A DNA stretch of 8,380 nucleotides from Oscillospiraceae bacterium UBA3851 (GTDB taxonomy: Bacteria > Bacillota > Clostridia > Oscillospirales > Oscillospiraceae): NCBI GenBank assembly GCA_002392625.1, contig DGHJ01000024.1, forward strand, positions 1-8,380. Reading direction: 5' to 3'. The position numbers and the translations under genes are program-made. The notes below the pieces were generated by a model. The model was given only the letters and a program-made list of their open reading frames with translations, had not been told where the DNA came from and ran no database searches. Each line of letters begins with the position of its first letter. Position 1 is the first letter of the stretch. This document shows positions 1 through 6,560 of this stretch, piece by piece.

Positions 1-521
1 TTGCGGAGATGGTGGACAAGGATCAGCGCGATCTGATGCTCGTCCGCAATACGCTTGAGAAGACCCATGTCCTGGTAGTCGCTGGCGTAGAGATTTCCGT
101 CGCCCGTCCCGCCGCGCACCTTCTGCAGCGTGTCGATGATGATCAGGTTCGTGTCACCGTGCTGGGTGAGGAAATCCTCCAGCTGATCGCACAGGCCGTC
201 TGAGAGAGACTGGGAGAAGGTGGCCAGATGCAGTTCCTCCGGCGGCTCGTCTGTCAGCTCGGAGATCCGCTGCTGCAGCCGTGGATAGTTGTCCTCCAGA
301 CAGAGGGAGAGGACCGTGCCCTGCTCCGTGCGCAAGCCCCAGAGCGGTGTGCCGGAGGCGACAGCCAGCGCCAGCTGCAGCAGCAGCCAGCTCTTGCCCA
401 CCTTCGGTGCCCCCGCAAAGACGTGCAGTCCTCTCGGCAGAAGTCCGTCCACCACAAATCGAGTGGGGAGAAGCCTCATGTTGTAGAGGTCCTTGGCGGT
501 GATGGTTTCGATTTTTTCCAT
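1..521 (-). CDS. RepA/AAA_25-type P-loop ATPase (replicative-helicase-like), C-terminus outside window
   Basis: Reading the minus strand from ATG 521 gives 173 open codons that run off the left edge of the window. The start is fixed by a GAGGAG ribosome binding site (531-536) about 9 bases upstream. A Walker A motif GAPKVGKS is at residues 37-44, an acidic ED pair at 76-77, a Walker B strand LIIID at 126-130 followed by TLQKV, and a paired histidine LVHHLR at 168-173, where RecA-fold ATPases of this group carry a sensor. This order fits the RecA-like ATPases of the RepA hexameric helicase/AAA_25 group, which are common in plasmids, prophages and conjugative elements. The likely role is DNA unwinding or loading during replication of a mobile element; that is an inference from family and context. 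It diverges from the RNA polymerase-like gene at 640. A RadA or KaiC-like role is possible but less likely. No C-terminal domain can be judged. Confidence 0.85.
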   Translation of the reverse strand, partial: MEKIETITAKDLYNMRLLPTRFVVDGLLPRGLHVFAGAPKVGKSWLLLQLALAVASGTPLWGLRTEQGTVLSLCLEDNYPRLQQRISELTDEPPEELHLATFSQSLSDGLCDQLEDFLTQHGDTNLIIIDTLQKVRGGTGDGNLYASDYQDMGLLKRIADEHQIALILVHHLR

Positions 522-546
522 TTGTGTTTCCTCCTCAAATTAGATT

Positions 547-567
547 TGCTCCAAAAAGGTGGGAGCA
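547..567 (-). other. Small inverted repeat in the leader of the ATPase gene
   Basis: TGCTCC (547-552) and GGAGCA (562-567) form a 6-bp perfect inverted repeat around a 9-base loop, between the two divergent genes. It would lie in the untranslated leader of the minus-strand ATPase, just upstream of its ribosome binding site, or could be an operator for either gene. The stem is short, so it may be chance. Confidence 0.3.
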
Positions 568-588
568 GTATTCTTTTTATCTTTCTAA

Positions 589-617
589 TTGCTTTAGCGA
601 CCTTGCCGTGATACAAT
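589..617 (+). promoter_or_regulatory. SigmaA-type promoter with extended -10 for the RNA polymerase-like operon
   Basis: A -10 hexamer TACAAT (612-617) is preceded by TG one base upstream (609-610), an extended -10. A weak -35, TTGCTT (589-594), lies exactly 17 bases upstream. Transcription would begin around 624-626, just ahead of the AGGTGA ribosome binding site (627-632) and ATG 640. The upstream in-frame ATG at 616 lies inside the -10 box and so would not be on this transcript. The promoter is of host type, which implies that the host polymerase starts expression of the operon. Confidence 0.6.
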
Positions 618-639
618 GTCCCCGGCAGGTGAAGAGAAA

Positions 640-3615
640 ATGAAATTGAGATACCAGATCCACAGCGTATCCGCCATGACGCTCCTCGGTTACGGAGAGA
701 ATTGGATCGACCGCTACCGCTTCCGACTGAACGAAAGCGAAACGAAACGCTGCATCATAAGAGCGGACGACGAGCAGGAGGATAACGCTCTGTTCTATCA
801 GATCATGTGCGTCCTGCACGACGGGAAGTTCCCGGAGCTGGAGAACGGCTCTGTCTGCAGGGAGCTTTCCGACGTGATCTTCTTCATGGATTTCTCCGGC
901 ATCTTCGACCGGGGCAGCAGCGGCAAGGCGCTGGAGCGGCAGGAAAAGGCGAGAGACATGTTTCGCAGCGCGGGTATAGAGCTGGACTTCGGCAACGGGC
1001 CGAAGCAGTATGTGGCTTTCGAGCGCTCCAACAGCATGAGCCGCCATGCGCGTCTTTCCTTTATTGACAGCAATCTGTATTGGCGTGTTCGTGATCGGAT
1101 CATGCTGGATATGGATGTGTACGAGTGCCAGCTCAGCAAGCTCTACGCCTACAACGGACTTATGCTCTCCAGCGGCATCCGCATCGACGGGATCGACATC
1201 GAAAAGCCCCACCGTGTGATCGTGGTGGACAATCCCCAGCTCGAAACCGAACCGGTGGATGTGATCACGGTGGAGCCGGTGGGAGAACGCGAGGGTGTGA
1301 AGAAATACCGGCGCGTGGAAAAGAAAATGCCCCTCACCGTCACGGAGTTTGACGGCGAGGGGCTGGTGTCAAAACAATTTGCCAAGAGCATGAACGAGAA
1401 ATACGGGGATGGAGTTGAGCATCAATCCTTTCAGATCCGCATGCCCTTCATCAAGGGCATGATCCACGAGGTGGATTTTCAGGACCTGCTCCCCAACGCG
1501 GGCGGCGAATATATAACGGATATCTGGGGCGAGAAGCATCCCATCAAGAATGTTGACGTTATTCTCACCAAGAGCATGTTCAAGGGCTATGGCTGGCTCA
1601 CCGAGAACAAGATGAGCTGGCGGGACTACTGGACGAAGTTCAAAAAATACGATCACGCCCTGTACATCTCCAATGTCGGTTGGGCGGAGCCGGAGCAGCT
1701 CACGGAGCTGAACTATCAGTTCCTGACCACGCTGTCTATGACGACGGAGGAGTTTCGCCCGGCGGATCTCCCGAAGGGCTGGGACCACAGTCCGGCGGAG
1801 GACTCCCGACACTGGATCACCAAGACGACGGAGCAACGGTACTTTGACCTCTGCTGTAACGAAGCATACCGCCTCTCTGTATTCACGAGGGAGAAAAGCA
1901 GGCGGTCGAGGATTCTGAAAAAGAACCCGCTGTTTCTCCATGAGCCCGCCTTCATCAAACAGCTCAACGACATGGCGGAGAAGACCCTGAAAAACTACGC
2001 GGTCGGCAGACTCTTGGTGGCGGGTGACGTGCGCTTTCTCTCCGGCGACCTGCTGCAGTTCGTGGAGATGCTGCTGCAGGATCCCGTTGTGAAAAAGCGG
2101 CGGACGAAGAGCTACTATTCCGTGCTCAAGGGAGCACACTTCGGCACCACGTTGTTCTATGCCCCCGGCGCGGCCTACGAGAGCGACGGCGTCTGCACGA
2201 TCCTCCGCAACCCCCATATCTCCCGCAACGAGGAGATCCGGCTTCAGGCCTATGACGCGAAGAAGGAAAAGGATCGGATGTGGGACTGGTATCTGCACCG
2301 CCTCACCAGCGTGGTGATGGTGGACTCCCGCATGCTGGCGGCGGAACGCCTGGGCGGCGCGGACTTCGACGGGGACGAGGTCAAGACCATCGCCGATCCG
2401 CTGGTGAACCGCTGTGTGCAGAGAAACTATGACGGTGGGATCGAGAACAGCGCCAACCTCCCGCTGCTGTATATCCCGGCGGAGGAGCCGGTGATCCGTA
2501 ACGCCCACCAATGGACGGACCGGTATCTGACGGTGCGGGATACCTTCTCCTCCCGCGTGGGACAGATCTCCAACGCTGCCTTTGACCGCAGCGTCATTGC
2601 CTACAGCGAGAAGACTGATCCCGACGAGCGCGAGCGCTGCCGCCAGGATGTAGAGGCGCTGACCATTCTGACCGGTTTGGAGATCGATTCGGCCAAGAGT
2701 GGCGTCAAGCCCGATCTGGACGAATATCTGAAGCAGCGGCGCGTAACACGCAGCCCTTTCATCACTTACAAGAATCTGTTGGAGGACAAGACCCATAGCG
2801 TAATAAAACGGAAGGAGCTTCTTCGGAAAACAGATTGGAGCAAGGTGACCTCCAACGTGGAGTGGCTGCCCTTGTATGCCATGGAGCTGCTGGAGAATAC
2901 CCCGAAGCTAAAACCCATGCCTGCGAAGGACGAGGAGCTGTTCAACTTCGCTGTTCCGGGCTGGAAGGACGCGCTGGATGCAGAGCTTGTTTCTTCTGTT
3001 GCTTCTCTGCTGCGGGATTACGAGGTCTGCCTCAACCGCATCTACCGATGCAGACTCCCCATCGCCGAGCGCAAGCGGGAGGGAGATATTCACCGCATCC
3101 TGTTCTCCCGCGGACAGGAGGGCAAATACGATGTGGAGACCCTGTACGCCACCTTCTCCGGTCTGGACCCTGTGCGCGTGGAAGAACTGCGCCGGGCGAT
3201 CCTGGAACAGGACTGGCATCTGATGCGCCGGGAGGAGCGAATGATGTTTCTGGACGAGCAGCTTCCGGATTACAAGGAGTGGCATGATCTGCTCGCGGAC
3301 TTCCGCTTCGGCGGCTACCGGGTGCTGGGAGACCTGATCTGCGACATTGACGACGCCAACCATGCCGAGGATCGAAAGCAGTTCCATCGGGACTCGGATT
3401 CCATCTCCTTTACCTACATGATGAACGCCTACGAGGAAAAGCCCTTTGCTACGGCCTACCAGAAGGCGGTGGCAGACGCCTGCCGCACGCTGTTGGATGA
3501 ATTGGTCGAACTGGATGAGGCTGTAAAGTATGTGGTGGCGGCCGGATACCGCAGGCATTTATTTGACCTGCTGGAGGACAGGATCGAGGCTGTGACCTTG
3601 GAGAGAAAAGTATGA
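640..3615 (+). CDS. Two-barrel single-polypeptide RNA polymerase homologue (YonO / eukaryotic RdRP-like)
   Basis: This 991-residue protein carries, in order, blocks that match the cellular RdRP/YonO family as I know it: KLYAYNGLMLSS (167-178, compare KYAAR-G--FSS in RdRPs), FDGEGLVS (237-244, compare DG-G-IS), QIR with KG (265-273, compare QIRYGG-KG of the first barrel), RNP (523-525, compare RNPCLHPGD), the catalytic DFDGD (575-579, three metal-binding aspartates) in a GADFDGDEV context, and IDSAKSG (682-688, compare VDFAKTG after the second barrel). The C-terminal 300 residues look helical and charged and are unassigned. The family links nucleotides into RNA with Mg2+ at the DFDGD loop; YonO uses DNA as template and eukaryotic relatives use RNA. 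Which template this protein uses cannot be read from sequence. ATG 640 is preferred over ATG 616 because AGGTGA (627-632) sits 7 bases upstream and 616 overlaps the promoter. No frameshift or lost catalytic residue is seen. It overlaps the next gene by ATGA. Confidence 0.88.
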   Translation: MKLRYQIHSVSAMTLLGYGENWIDRYRFRLNESETKRCIIRADDEQEDNALFYQIMCVLHDGKFPELENGSVCRELSDVIFFMDFSGIFDRGSSGKALERQEKARDMFRSAGIELDFGNGPKQYVAFERSNSMSRHARLSFIDSNLYWRVRDRIMLDMDVYECQLSKLYAYNGLMLSSGIRIDGIDIEKPHRVIVVDNPQLETEPVDVITVEPVGEREGVKKYRRVEKKMPLTVTEFDGEGLVSKQFAKSMNEKYGDGVEHQSFQIRMPFIKGMIHEVDFQDLLPNAGGEYITDIWGEKHPIKNVDVILTKSMFKGYGWLTENKMSWRDYWTKFKKYDHALYISNVGWAEPEQLTELNYQFLTTLSMTTEEFRPADLPKGWDHSPAEDSRHWITKTTEQRYFDLCCNEAYRLSVFTREKSRRSRILKKNPLFLHEPAFIKQLNDMAEKTLKNYAVGRLLVAGDVRFLSGDLLQFVEMLLQDPVVKKRRTKSYYSVLKGAHFGTTLFYAPGAAYESDGVCTILRNPHISRNEEIRLQAYDAKKEKDRMWDWYLHRLTSVVMVDSRMLAAERLGGADFDGDEVKTIADPLVNRCVQRNYDGGIENSANLPLLYIPAEEPVIRNAHQWTDRYLTVRDTFSSRVGQISNAAFDRSVIAYSEKTDPDERERCRQDVEALTILTGLEIDSAKSGVKPDLDEYLKQRRVTRSPFITYKNLLEDKTHSVIKRKELLRKTDWSKVTSNVEWLPLYAMELLENTPKLKPMPAKDEELFNFAVPGWKDALDAELVSSVASLLRDYEVCLNRIYRCRLPIAERKREGDIHRILFSRGQEGKYDVETLYATFSGLDPVRVEELRRAILEQDWHLMRREERMMFLDEQLPDYKEWHDLLADFRFGGYRVLGDLICDIDDANHAEDRKQFHRDSDSISFTYMMNAYEEKPFATAYQKAVADACRTLLDELVELDEAVKYVVAAGYRRHLFDLLEDRIEAVTLERKV

Positions 3616-4481
3616 TCAACGAGCGAAAAGAATTTGCCGCGTATACCGGAACAGTCAATTACACGGCAAAGAACAAGAATGACCGCACTTGGCTGGGGCG
3701 CTTCACCTTCGATATGCTCAAGGAGTTCGAGGGCATGGCGCGAGTGCTGACGATTCTGGCCCGCGGGTATATGTGGGAGGGCGACGAGCCGGACTGCGAC
3801 CGCGCCCGCCGGGCGCTCTGCGCCTGGTGCAGCACTCCGGAAAGCAAAAATGCCAGCTCTCCCAAGAAGAGCTGGCAGGATCGGTACAGTTTTCCGGAGT
3901 TGCATGCAGAGTTCCCGGAGCTGGTGGATGACGAGGGAAAGGGCTGGCTGTTCCGGCATGTGAAGGCACTGTGCAGATTTGCGAAAAGCCATCCCGACCT
4001 TGTGGATGCCTACGCAAAGAAGGACTGTGAGATTCTGCAGAAGTCCTTCACTTCAAAGCTGCGGAAGAAGGTCTTACACTACCAGGTGCCGATCTTTTCC
4101 CCTACGACGGATCAGGCTTGGTCGCTCTCCTTTGACAGCGTGATCGCGGACGCGCTGGAGCTTGGGCCCCTGCGGGATAAGGATATCTCGTTCACAGCGG
4201 AGCAGCAGGCGTGGATGCGGGCCAACACACCGGGCAAAGTTCCGCCCCATGTGCTGGAGATGATGGTGGCATATTACATTGCCAACAAGCAAGAGGACAG
4301 CGACTGGGTGGTGCTGCCGGTCACAAACTTTGACGCCTACTTCGGCACCACCACCTTCAGCCGCAAATGGCTCCCCGCCCTGTGCAGGACCGCCATAGTG
4401 CGGGGCGAAAGCGGCTATGGCGTCAGCCGATTTCGGCTTGCGGACGGGTTTTCCGATGCGATAGGGGGCATTTACTTGTAA
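3612..4481 (+). CDS. Unrecognised 289-residue protein, translationally coupled to the RNA polymerase-like protein
   Basis: I do not recognise this family. Its ATG overlaps the TGA of the polymerase gene (ATGA at 3612-3615), with GGAG about 8 bases upstream, so the two are almost certainly translated together and probably act together. The protein is soluble-looking, with no signal peptide or membrane segment. It has a basic, aromatic N-terminal third, a short cysteine group (C62, C70, C73, with no obvious fourth ligand nearby), a lysine-rich stretch KLRKKVLHYQVP (149-160), and a C-terminal part rich in Trp and aromatic residues ending in FSDAIGGIYL. It is the last gene before the terminator at 4520. 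A role as a polymerase cofactor (template binding, initiation or processivity) is only an inference from the coupling. A replication accessory protein is an alternative. Confidence 0.85.
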   Translation: MINERKEFAAYTGTVNYTAKNKNDRTWLGRFTFDMLKEFEGMARVLTILARGYMWEGDEPDCDRARRALCAWCSTPESKNASSPKKSWQDRYSFPELHAEFPELVDDEGKGWLFRHVKALCRFAKSHPDLVDAYAKKDCEILQKSFTSKLRKKVLHYQVPIFSPTTDQAWSLSFDSVIADALELGPLRDKDISFTAEQQAWMRANTPGKVPPHVLEMMVAYYIANKQEDSDWVVLPVTNFDAYFGTTTFSRKWLPALCRTAIVRGESGYGVSRFRLADGFSDAIGGIYL

Positions 4482-4519
4482 GTATCCTCCAGCCGATCTT
4501 TAGTACCCAATCAATATGC

Positions 4520-4550
4520 AACGGGATGGTGACCAGCACCATCCCGTTTT
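4520..4550 (+). terminator. Intrinsic terminator of the polymerase operon
   Basis: A perfect 12-bp stem (AACGGGATGGTG at 4520-4531 with CACCATCCCGTT at 4537-4548) encloses a 5-base loop and ends in TTTT. It lies 38 bases after the stop codon of the 289-residue gene. The U-tract is short, but the stem is GC-rich and well placed. Confidence 0.85.
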
Positions 4551-4778
4551 ATCTGGTATTATGTTTGAGTTCCGTTCATCACGGGGCGGGGGGCTGCTTT
4601 GCTGCGCTTACTGCGCAACGGGGGACATGTAAAGCATCATAGCGTTTTGTCTGTTCTCAATACACGGGGGAAGGGTATGAGTATTCGTTGATTTGATTGC
4701 GATGGAGGGGGCAGACAGGCAGCCAAGCCGTCCTCATCAACAGGGCCAGTCTCCGCTGTGCCGGTACCTCTCCACCCC
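4551..4778. other. Gene-poor stretch between two terminators, possible element junction
   Basis: No reading frame here has both a ribosome binding site and family-like sequence. The stretch separates the polymerase module from the minus-strand gene at 4851, and both neighbours end toward it in terminators. It could hold the edge of an inserted element, but I see no tRNA, integrase fragment or paired direct repeat to mark an attachment site. A 23-codon frame at 4561-4632 has no ribosome binding site and was not called. Confidence 0.45.
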
Positions 4779-4826
4779 AAAAAACGGGCCGCAGGAGGCT
4801 CCGTTGAGCCTCCTGCGGCCCGTTTT
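4779..4826 (-). terminator. Strong intrinsic terminator, usable from both sides
   Basis: The arms 4781-4800 and 4807-4826 are perfectly complementary over 20 bases with a 6-base loop. On the minus strand the stem is followed by a T6 run (4784-4779) and lies 24 bases beyond the stop codon of the gene at 4851-5981. On the plus strand it ends in TTTT, so it may also stop readthrough coming from the polymerase operon. Confidence 0.92.
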
Positions 4827-4850
4827 ATGCGTGAGCACAGCCCTTGTCCG

Positions 4851-5981
4851 TCACGCCTCGATCCCCTTGTTCTCGCCGAAGGTGGCATTCTTCATAAACT
4901 CTTTTCTCTCCTCCTGGGTCATCTCGGAGCCGGACTTGCCCAGGGCCTGGTCGTTGAGGACCTTGGTGGCGTCCAGATAGGAGGTGAGCACCGCGTCGGG
5001 CCCGTTGATGACCTTGTCGGCCAGCTGATCCGGGGTCATGGATTTCACCATCTTCTGGAAGGCCGGATCCTTCTCGATGATCTGCATGGCCTCGTTCAGC
5101 TTCTCGTTGGAGAGCACGACCTCCTGCATCTCCGGCGTGAACTTCTCCGGATTGTTCTGGATGAAGCTCAGGTACAGGGTGCGGGCGGCGTTTTCCTGCA
5201 CCTGCTCGGGGTCCTTGCGGCTGTCCATGGTGTCGCGCTGAAGCTGATCCTCCAGCTTCTGGGCCATGGTGCGCCCATTCACCGTGTCCGCCATTTTGTC
5301 CAAGGCCTCGATGGCGTGGGTGGCGGCGTTGGCGCGGTCGGCGCCGGACTGATACCGGAAGCTGGTCTTTTTGCCGTCCTCCTCCACCTTGCGGCTGTAG
5401 GCCATGGTGTCGTTGCGGGCGTTGCGGATGGCCTGGTCCAGGGAGATATTCTTGAGCTTTTCCCGCTGCTCGGGGCTGATGCCCTCGGTTTCGCCCCGGA
5501 GCAGACGCTTTTTATCCTGCAGATCCTGCAGGCTCCTCATCATCTGCTGGTGCTCGGCGGAGTTCTCCTTGCTGACGAACCAGCCGGTCTTCTCCCGGGC
5601 CAGGATCTCGATCTGACGGTCCAGATCCGCCTCCGCCTTCTTCACCGGATCCAGCGCCAGGGTCCGCTTCTCGGTCTCCGCCTGGAGCTTGAGATAGCCG
5701 GGGGTGGTGCGGTCCTGGGCGGGGGCGGCCTCCAGCACCTTGCGGAAGGCGGTGACGGTGGCGACGTCCAGATCCTTTCCCGAATACGTGGTTTCGTTGC
5801 CCTCTTTGTCGATGCGCCCGGTCTCCGCCTGGGCGTCCGCCTTGATGCGGTCGGCCTTTTGGATCAGCGCCTCGTAGTCAAAGCCGCCCTTGCCCACGGT
5901 GCTGTGCAGGAGCTTGTCGGTGGAAAGCTCGCTCTTCCAGTTCTTTTTGGCGAGCTTCTCCGCCAGGACGTTCATATCCAT
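4851..5981 (-). CDS. Unrecognised charged helical protein, 376 residues
   Basis: I do not recognise this protein. From ATG 5981 it begins MDMNVLAEKLAKKNWKSELS. The frame is open back to 6104, but the extra 41 residues are Gly/Pro-rich and do not look like this protein. An AGGG lies 5 bases before ATG 5981; ATG 5975 is an alternative start. The protein is unusually rich in Lys, Glu, Asp, Gln and Ala, with long predicted helices and a likely coiled coil around residues 100-190. It has no signal peptide, no membrane segment, no visible catalytic motif and almost no cysteine. Synonymous wobble positions are strongly G/C, giving a long open shadow frame on the opposite strand, which is typical of a genuine GC-rich gene. 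It stands alone and is closed by the terminator at 4779-4826. I see no convincing promoter. A structural, scaffold or phage-like role is possible, but nothing in the sequence decides it. Confidence 0.75.
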   Translation of the reverse strand: MDMNVLAEKLAKKNWKSELSTDKLLHSTVGKGGFDYEALIQKADRIKADAQAETGRIDKEGNETTYSGKDLDVATVTAFRKVLEAAPAQDRTTPGYLKLQAETEKRTLALDPVKKAEADLDRQIEILAREKTGWFVSKENSAEHQQMMRSLQDLQDKKRLLRGETEGISPEQREKLKNISLDQAIRNARNDTMAYSRKVEEDGKKTSFRYQSGADRANAATHAIEALDKMADTVNGRTMAQKLEDQLQRDTMDSRKDPEQVQENAARTLYLSFIQNNPEKFTPEMQEVVLSNEKLNEAMQIIEKDPAFQKMVKSMTPDQLADKVINGPDAVLTSYLDATKVLNDQALGKSGSEMTQEERKEFMKNATFGENKGIEA

Positions 5982-6184
5982 CTGATCCCTGTACCACACA
6001 CCGGAAAGCGCCCATGGGAAGCGGCTTTGGGGCGGTTCGCCACCCCGGTTTTTCCCCCCGAAAGCGCCCGGAGAAAAGCCCGGCCCGGTCAATGATGCCA
6101 CCACAGAACAAAAAGCACCCCGGCCAACTGCTCCGTCTCATAGGGCAACTATGTGACAGGTCGGCAAGCCGGTACGGAAAAGCA
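5982..6184. other. Leader/intergenic stretch with short repeats, no gene called
   Basis: This stretch lies upstream of the minus-strand 376-residue gene. The 10-base direct repeat GAAAGCGCCC occurs at 6004-6013 and 6060-6069, and between the copies is a GC-rich hairpin (GGGGCGG at 6029-6035, TTCG loop, CCACCCC at 6040-6046, one C-A mismatch) followed on the plus strand by T5 (6049-6053). These could be parts of a structured leader or of an old terminator. No reading frame here looks like a protein. Confidence 0.35.
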
Positions 6185-6238
6185 AACAGAAAACGAAAGC
6201 AACGAGTCAATCTTCGGGTTGGCTCGTTACTTTCTGTT
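6185..6238. repeat. Long imperfect inverted repeat (hairpin)
   Basis: The inner arms AACGAGTCAA (6201-6210) and TTGGCTCGTT (6219-6228) pair over 10 bases with one mismatch (G-T wobble on one strand) around the loop TCTTCGGG. The outer arms AACAGAAA (6185-6192) and TTTCTGTT (6231-6238) add 8 perfect pairs outside an unequal internal loop. It lies just after the end of the glycerate kinase relic on the minus strand. It may be that gene's former terminator region, a mobile-element end or a small structured RNA. No T-run of terminator quality follows on either strand. Confidence 0.5.
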
Positions 6239-6385
6239 CTCATTCGGCACGGGGTGGCCCGCCTCGATGCACCGCAGCCCCGCCAGCGGGGCGGTAAAAT
6301 GGCCGTATTTGCTGATGACCACGCCCTCCGTCACGCTCCGGGGCAGCACGTCCACCAACGCCCCCGCTGTATGCGCCCGCTGCCC
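6227..6385 (-). pseudogene. Glycerate 2-kinase (GckA/TtuD type) fragment
   Basis: The minus-strand frame ending at the TAA 6229-6227 contains VVISKYGHF followed by CIEAGHPVPNEN. This matches the block near the N-terminus of type-2 glycerate kinases, where I know it as (V)V(T/S)KYGH followed by (Y/I)EAGHPVPDEN. Only about 50 residues are present against a usual length above 400. The GAGKA block that should precede it is garbled (GGQRAHTAGALV), and the frame stops just after HPVPNEN. The intact enzyme would phosphorylate glycerate to 2-phosphoglycerate. The fragment sits behind a good promoter (6420-6448) divergent from the GntR genes, so it is probably the 5-prime relic of a gene those regulators once neighboured. 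A chance resemblance is unlikely for this block, but the upstream end is uncertain. Confidence 0.65.
6278..6291. repeat. Short GC-rich inverted repeat inside the relic
   Basis: CCCCGC (6278-6283) and GCGGGG (6286-6291) pair perfectly, or with a CCAG loop if the innermost pair opens. It lies inside the coding sequence of the glycerate kinase relic (the PLAGL codons), so it may only reflect GC-rich codons. Confidence 0.3.
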
Positions 6386-6419
6386 TCCGCCCCGAAGCGG
6401 CAGGCGGGAAGTCGATTTC

Positions 6420-6448
6420 AGTATCCACGATTGCTTCCGAAAAGTCAA
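6420..6448 (-). promoter_or_regulatory. SigmaA-type promoter in front of the glycerate kinase relic
   Basis: On the minus strand TTGACT (6448-6443) and GATACT (6425-6420) are separated by exactly 17 bases. Transcription would start near 6413 and run into the relic, with no good start codon and ribosome binding site following. It is divergent from the promoter at 6490-6518, the usual layout for a regulator and its target. Confidence 0.5.
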
Positions 6449-6489
6449 GACGGAGAAGGCCGAAACGCCGCGCCTCCTTTCACTTTTCC

Positions 6490-6518
6490 TTGCGTTTTGA
6501 CGGTAAACAGTTTATACT
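6490..6518 (+). promoter_or_regulatory. Promoter of the GntR regulator pair, with possible operator
   Basis: A TATACT -10 (6513-6518) has a weak TTGCGT -35 (6490-6495) at 17-base spacing. The -10 is overlapped by an imperfect palindrome, GTAAAC-A-GTTTAT (6503-6515), and by TTTATAC (6511-6517), a word that recurs near the transporter promoter. This suggests autoregulation by one of the GntR proteins. Confidence 0.5.
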
Positions 6519-6560
6519 GATTTCAAACCAATTCAGGTTGCCATCGGGAGGTGATTTGCC

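Noticed and set aside
228..611. Plus-strand 127-codon frame
   Set aside because: It is antisense to the P-loop ATPase, whose Walker motifs make the minus strand the coding one.
616..639. Upstream ATG that would add 8 residues to the polymerase
   Set aside because: It overlaps the extended -10 promoter and lacks a ribosome binding site, while ATG 640 has AGGTGA at good spacing.
1369..2796. Minus-strand 475-codon frame
   Set aside because: It is antisense to the polymerase gene, including its conserved motifs, and arises from G/C-rich wobble positions.
4561..4632. 23-codon Gly/Cys-rich frame after the polymerase operon terminator
   Set aside because: There is no ribosome binding site or promoter, and it is too short to support without homologues.
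4758..6095. Plus-strand 445-codon frame rich in Leu, Gly, Val and His
   Set aside because: It runs through the terminator stem, has the repetitive composition of a shadow frame and no ribosome binding site; the minus-strand gene has its own terminator and normal composition.
5982..6104. N-terminal extension of the 376-residue protein to ATG 6104
   Set aside because: The added 41 residues are Gly/Pro-rich, span a GC-rich hairpin and lack a ribosome binding site.
6497..6518. TTGACG paired with TATACT as the GntR promoter
   Set aside because: The spacing is only 10 bases; TTGCGT at 6490 gives 17.
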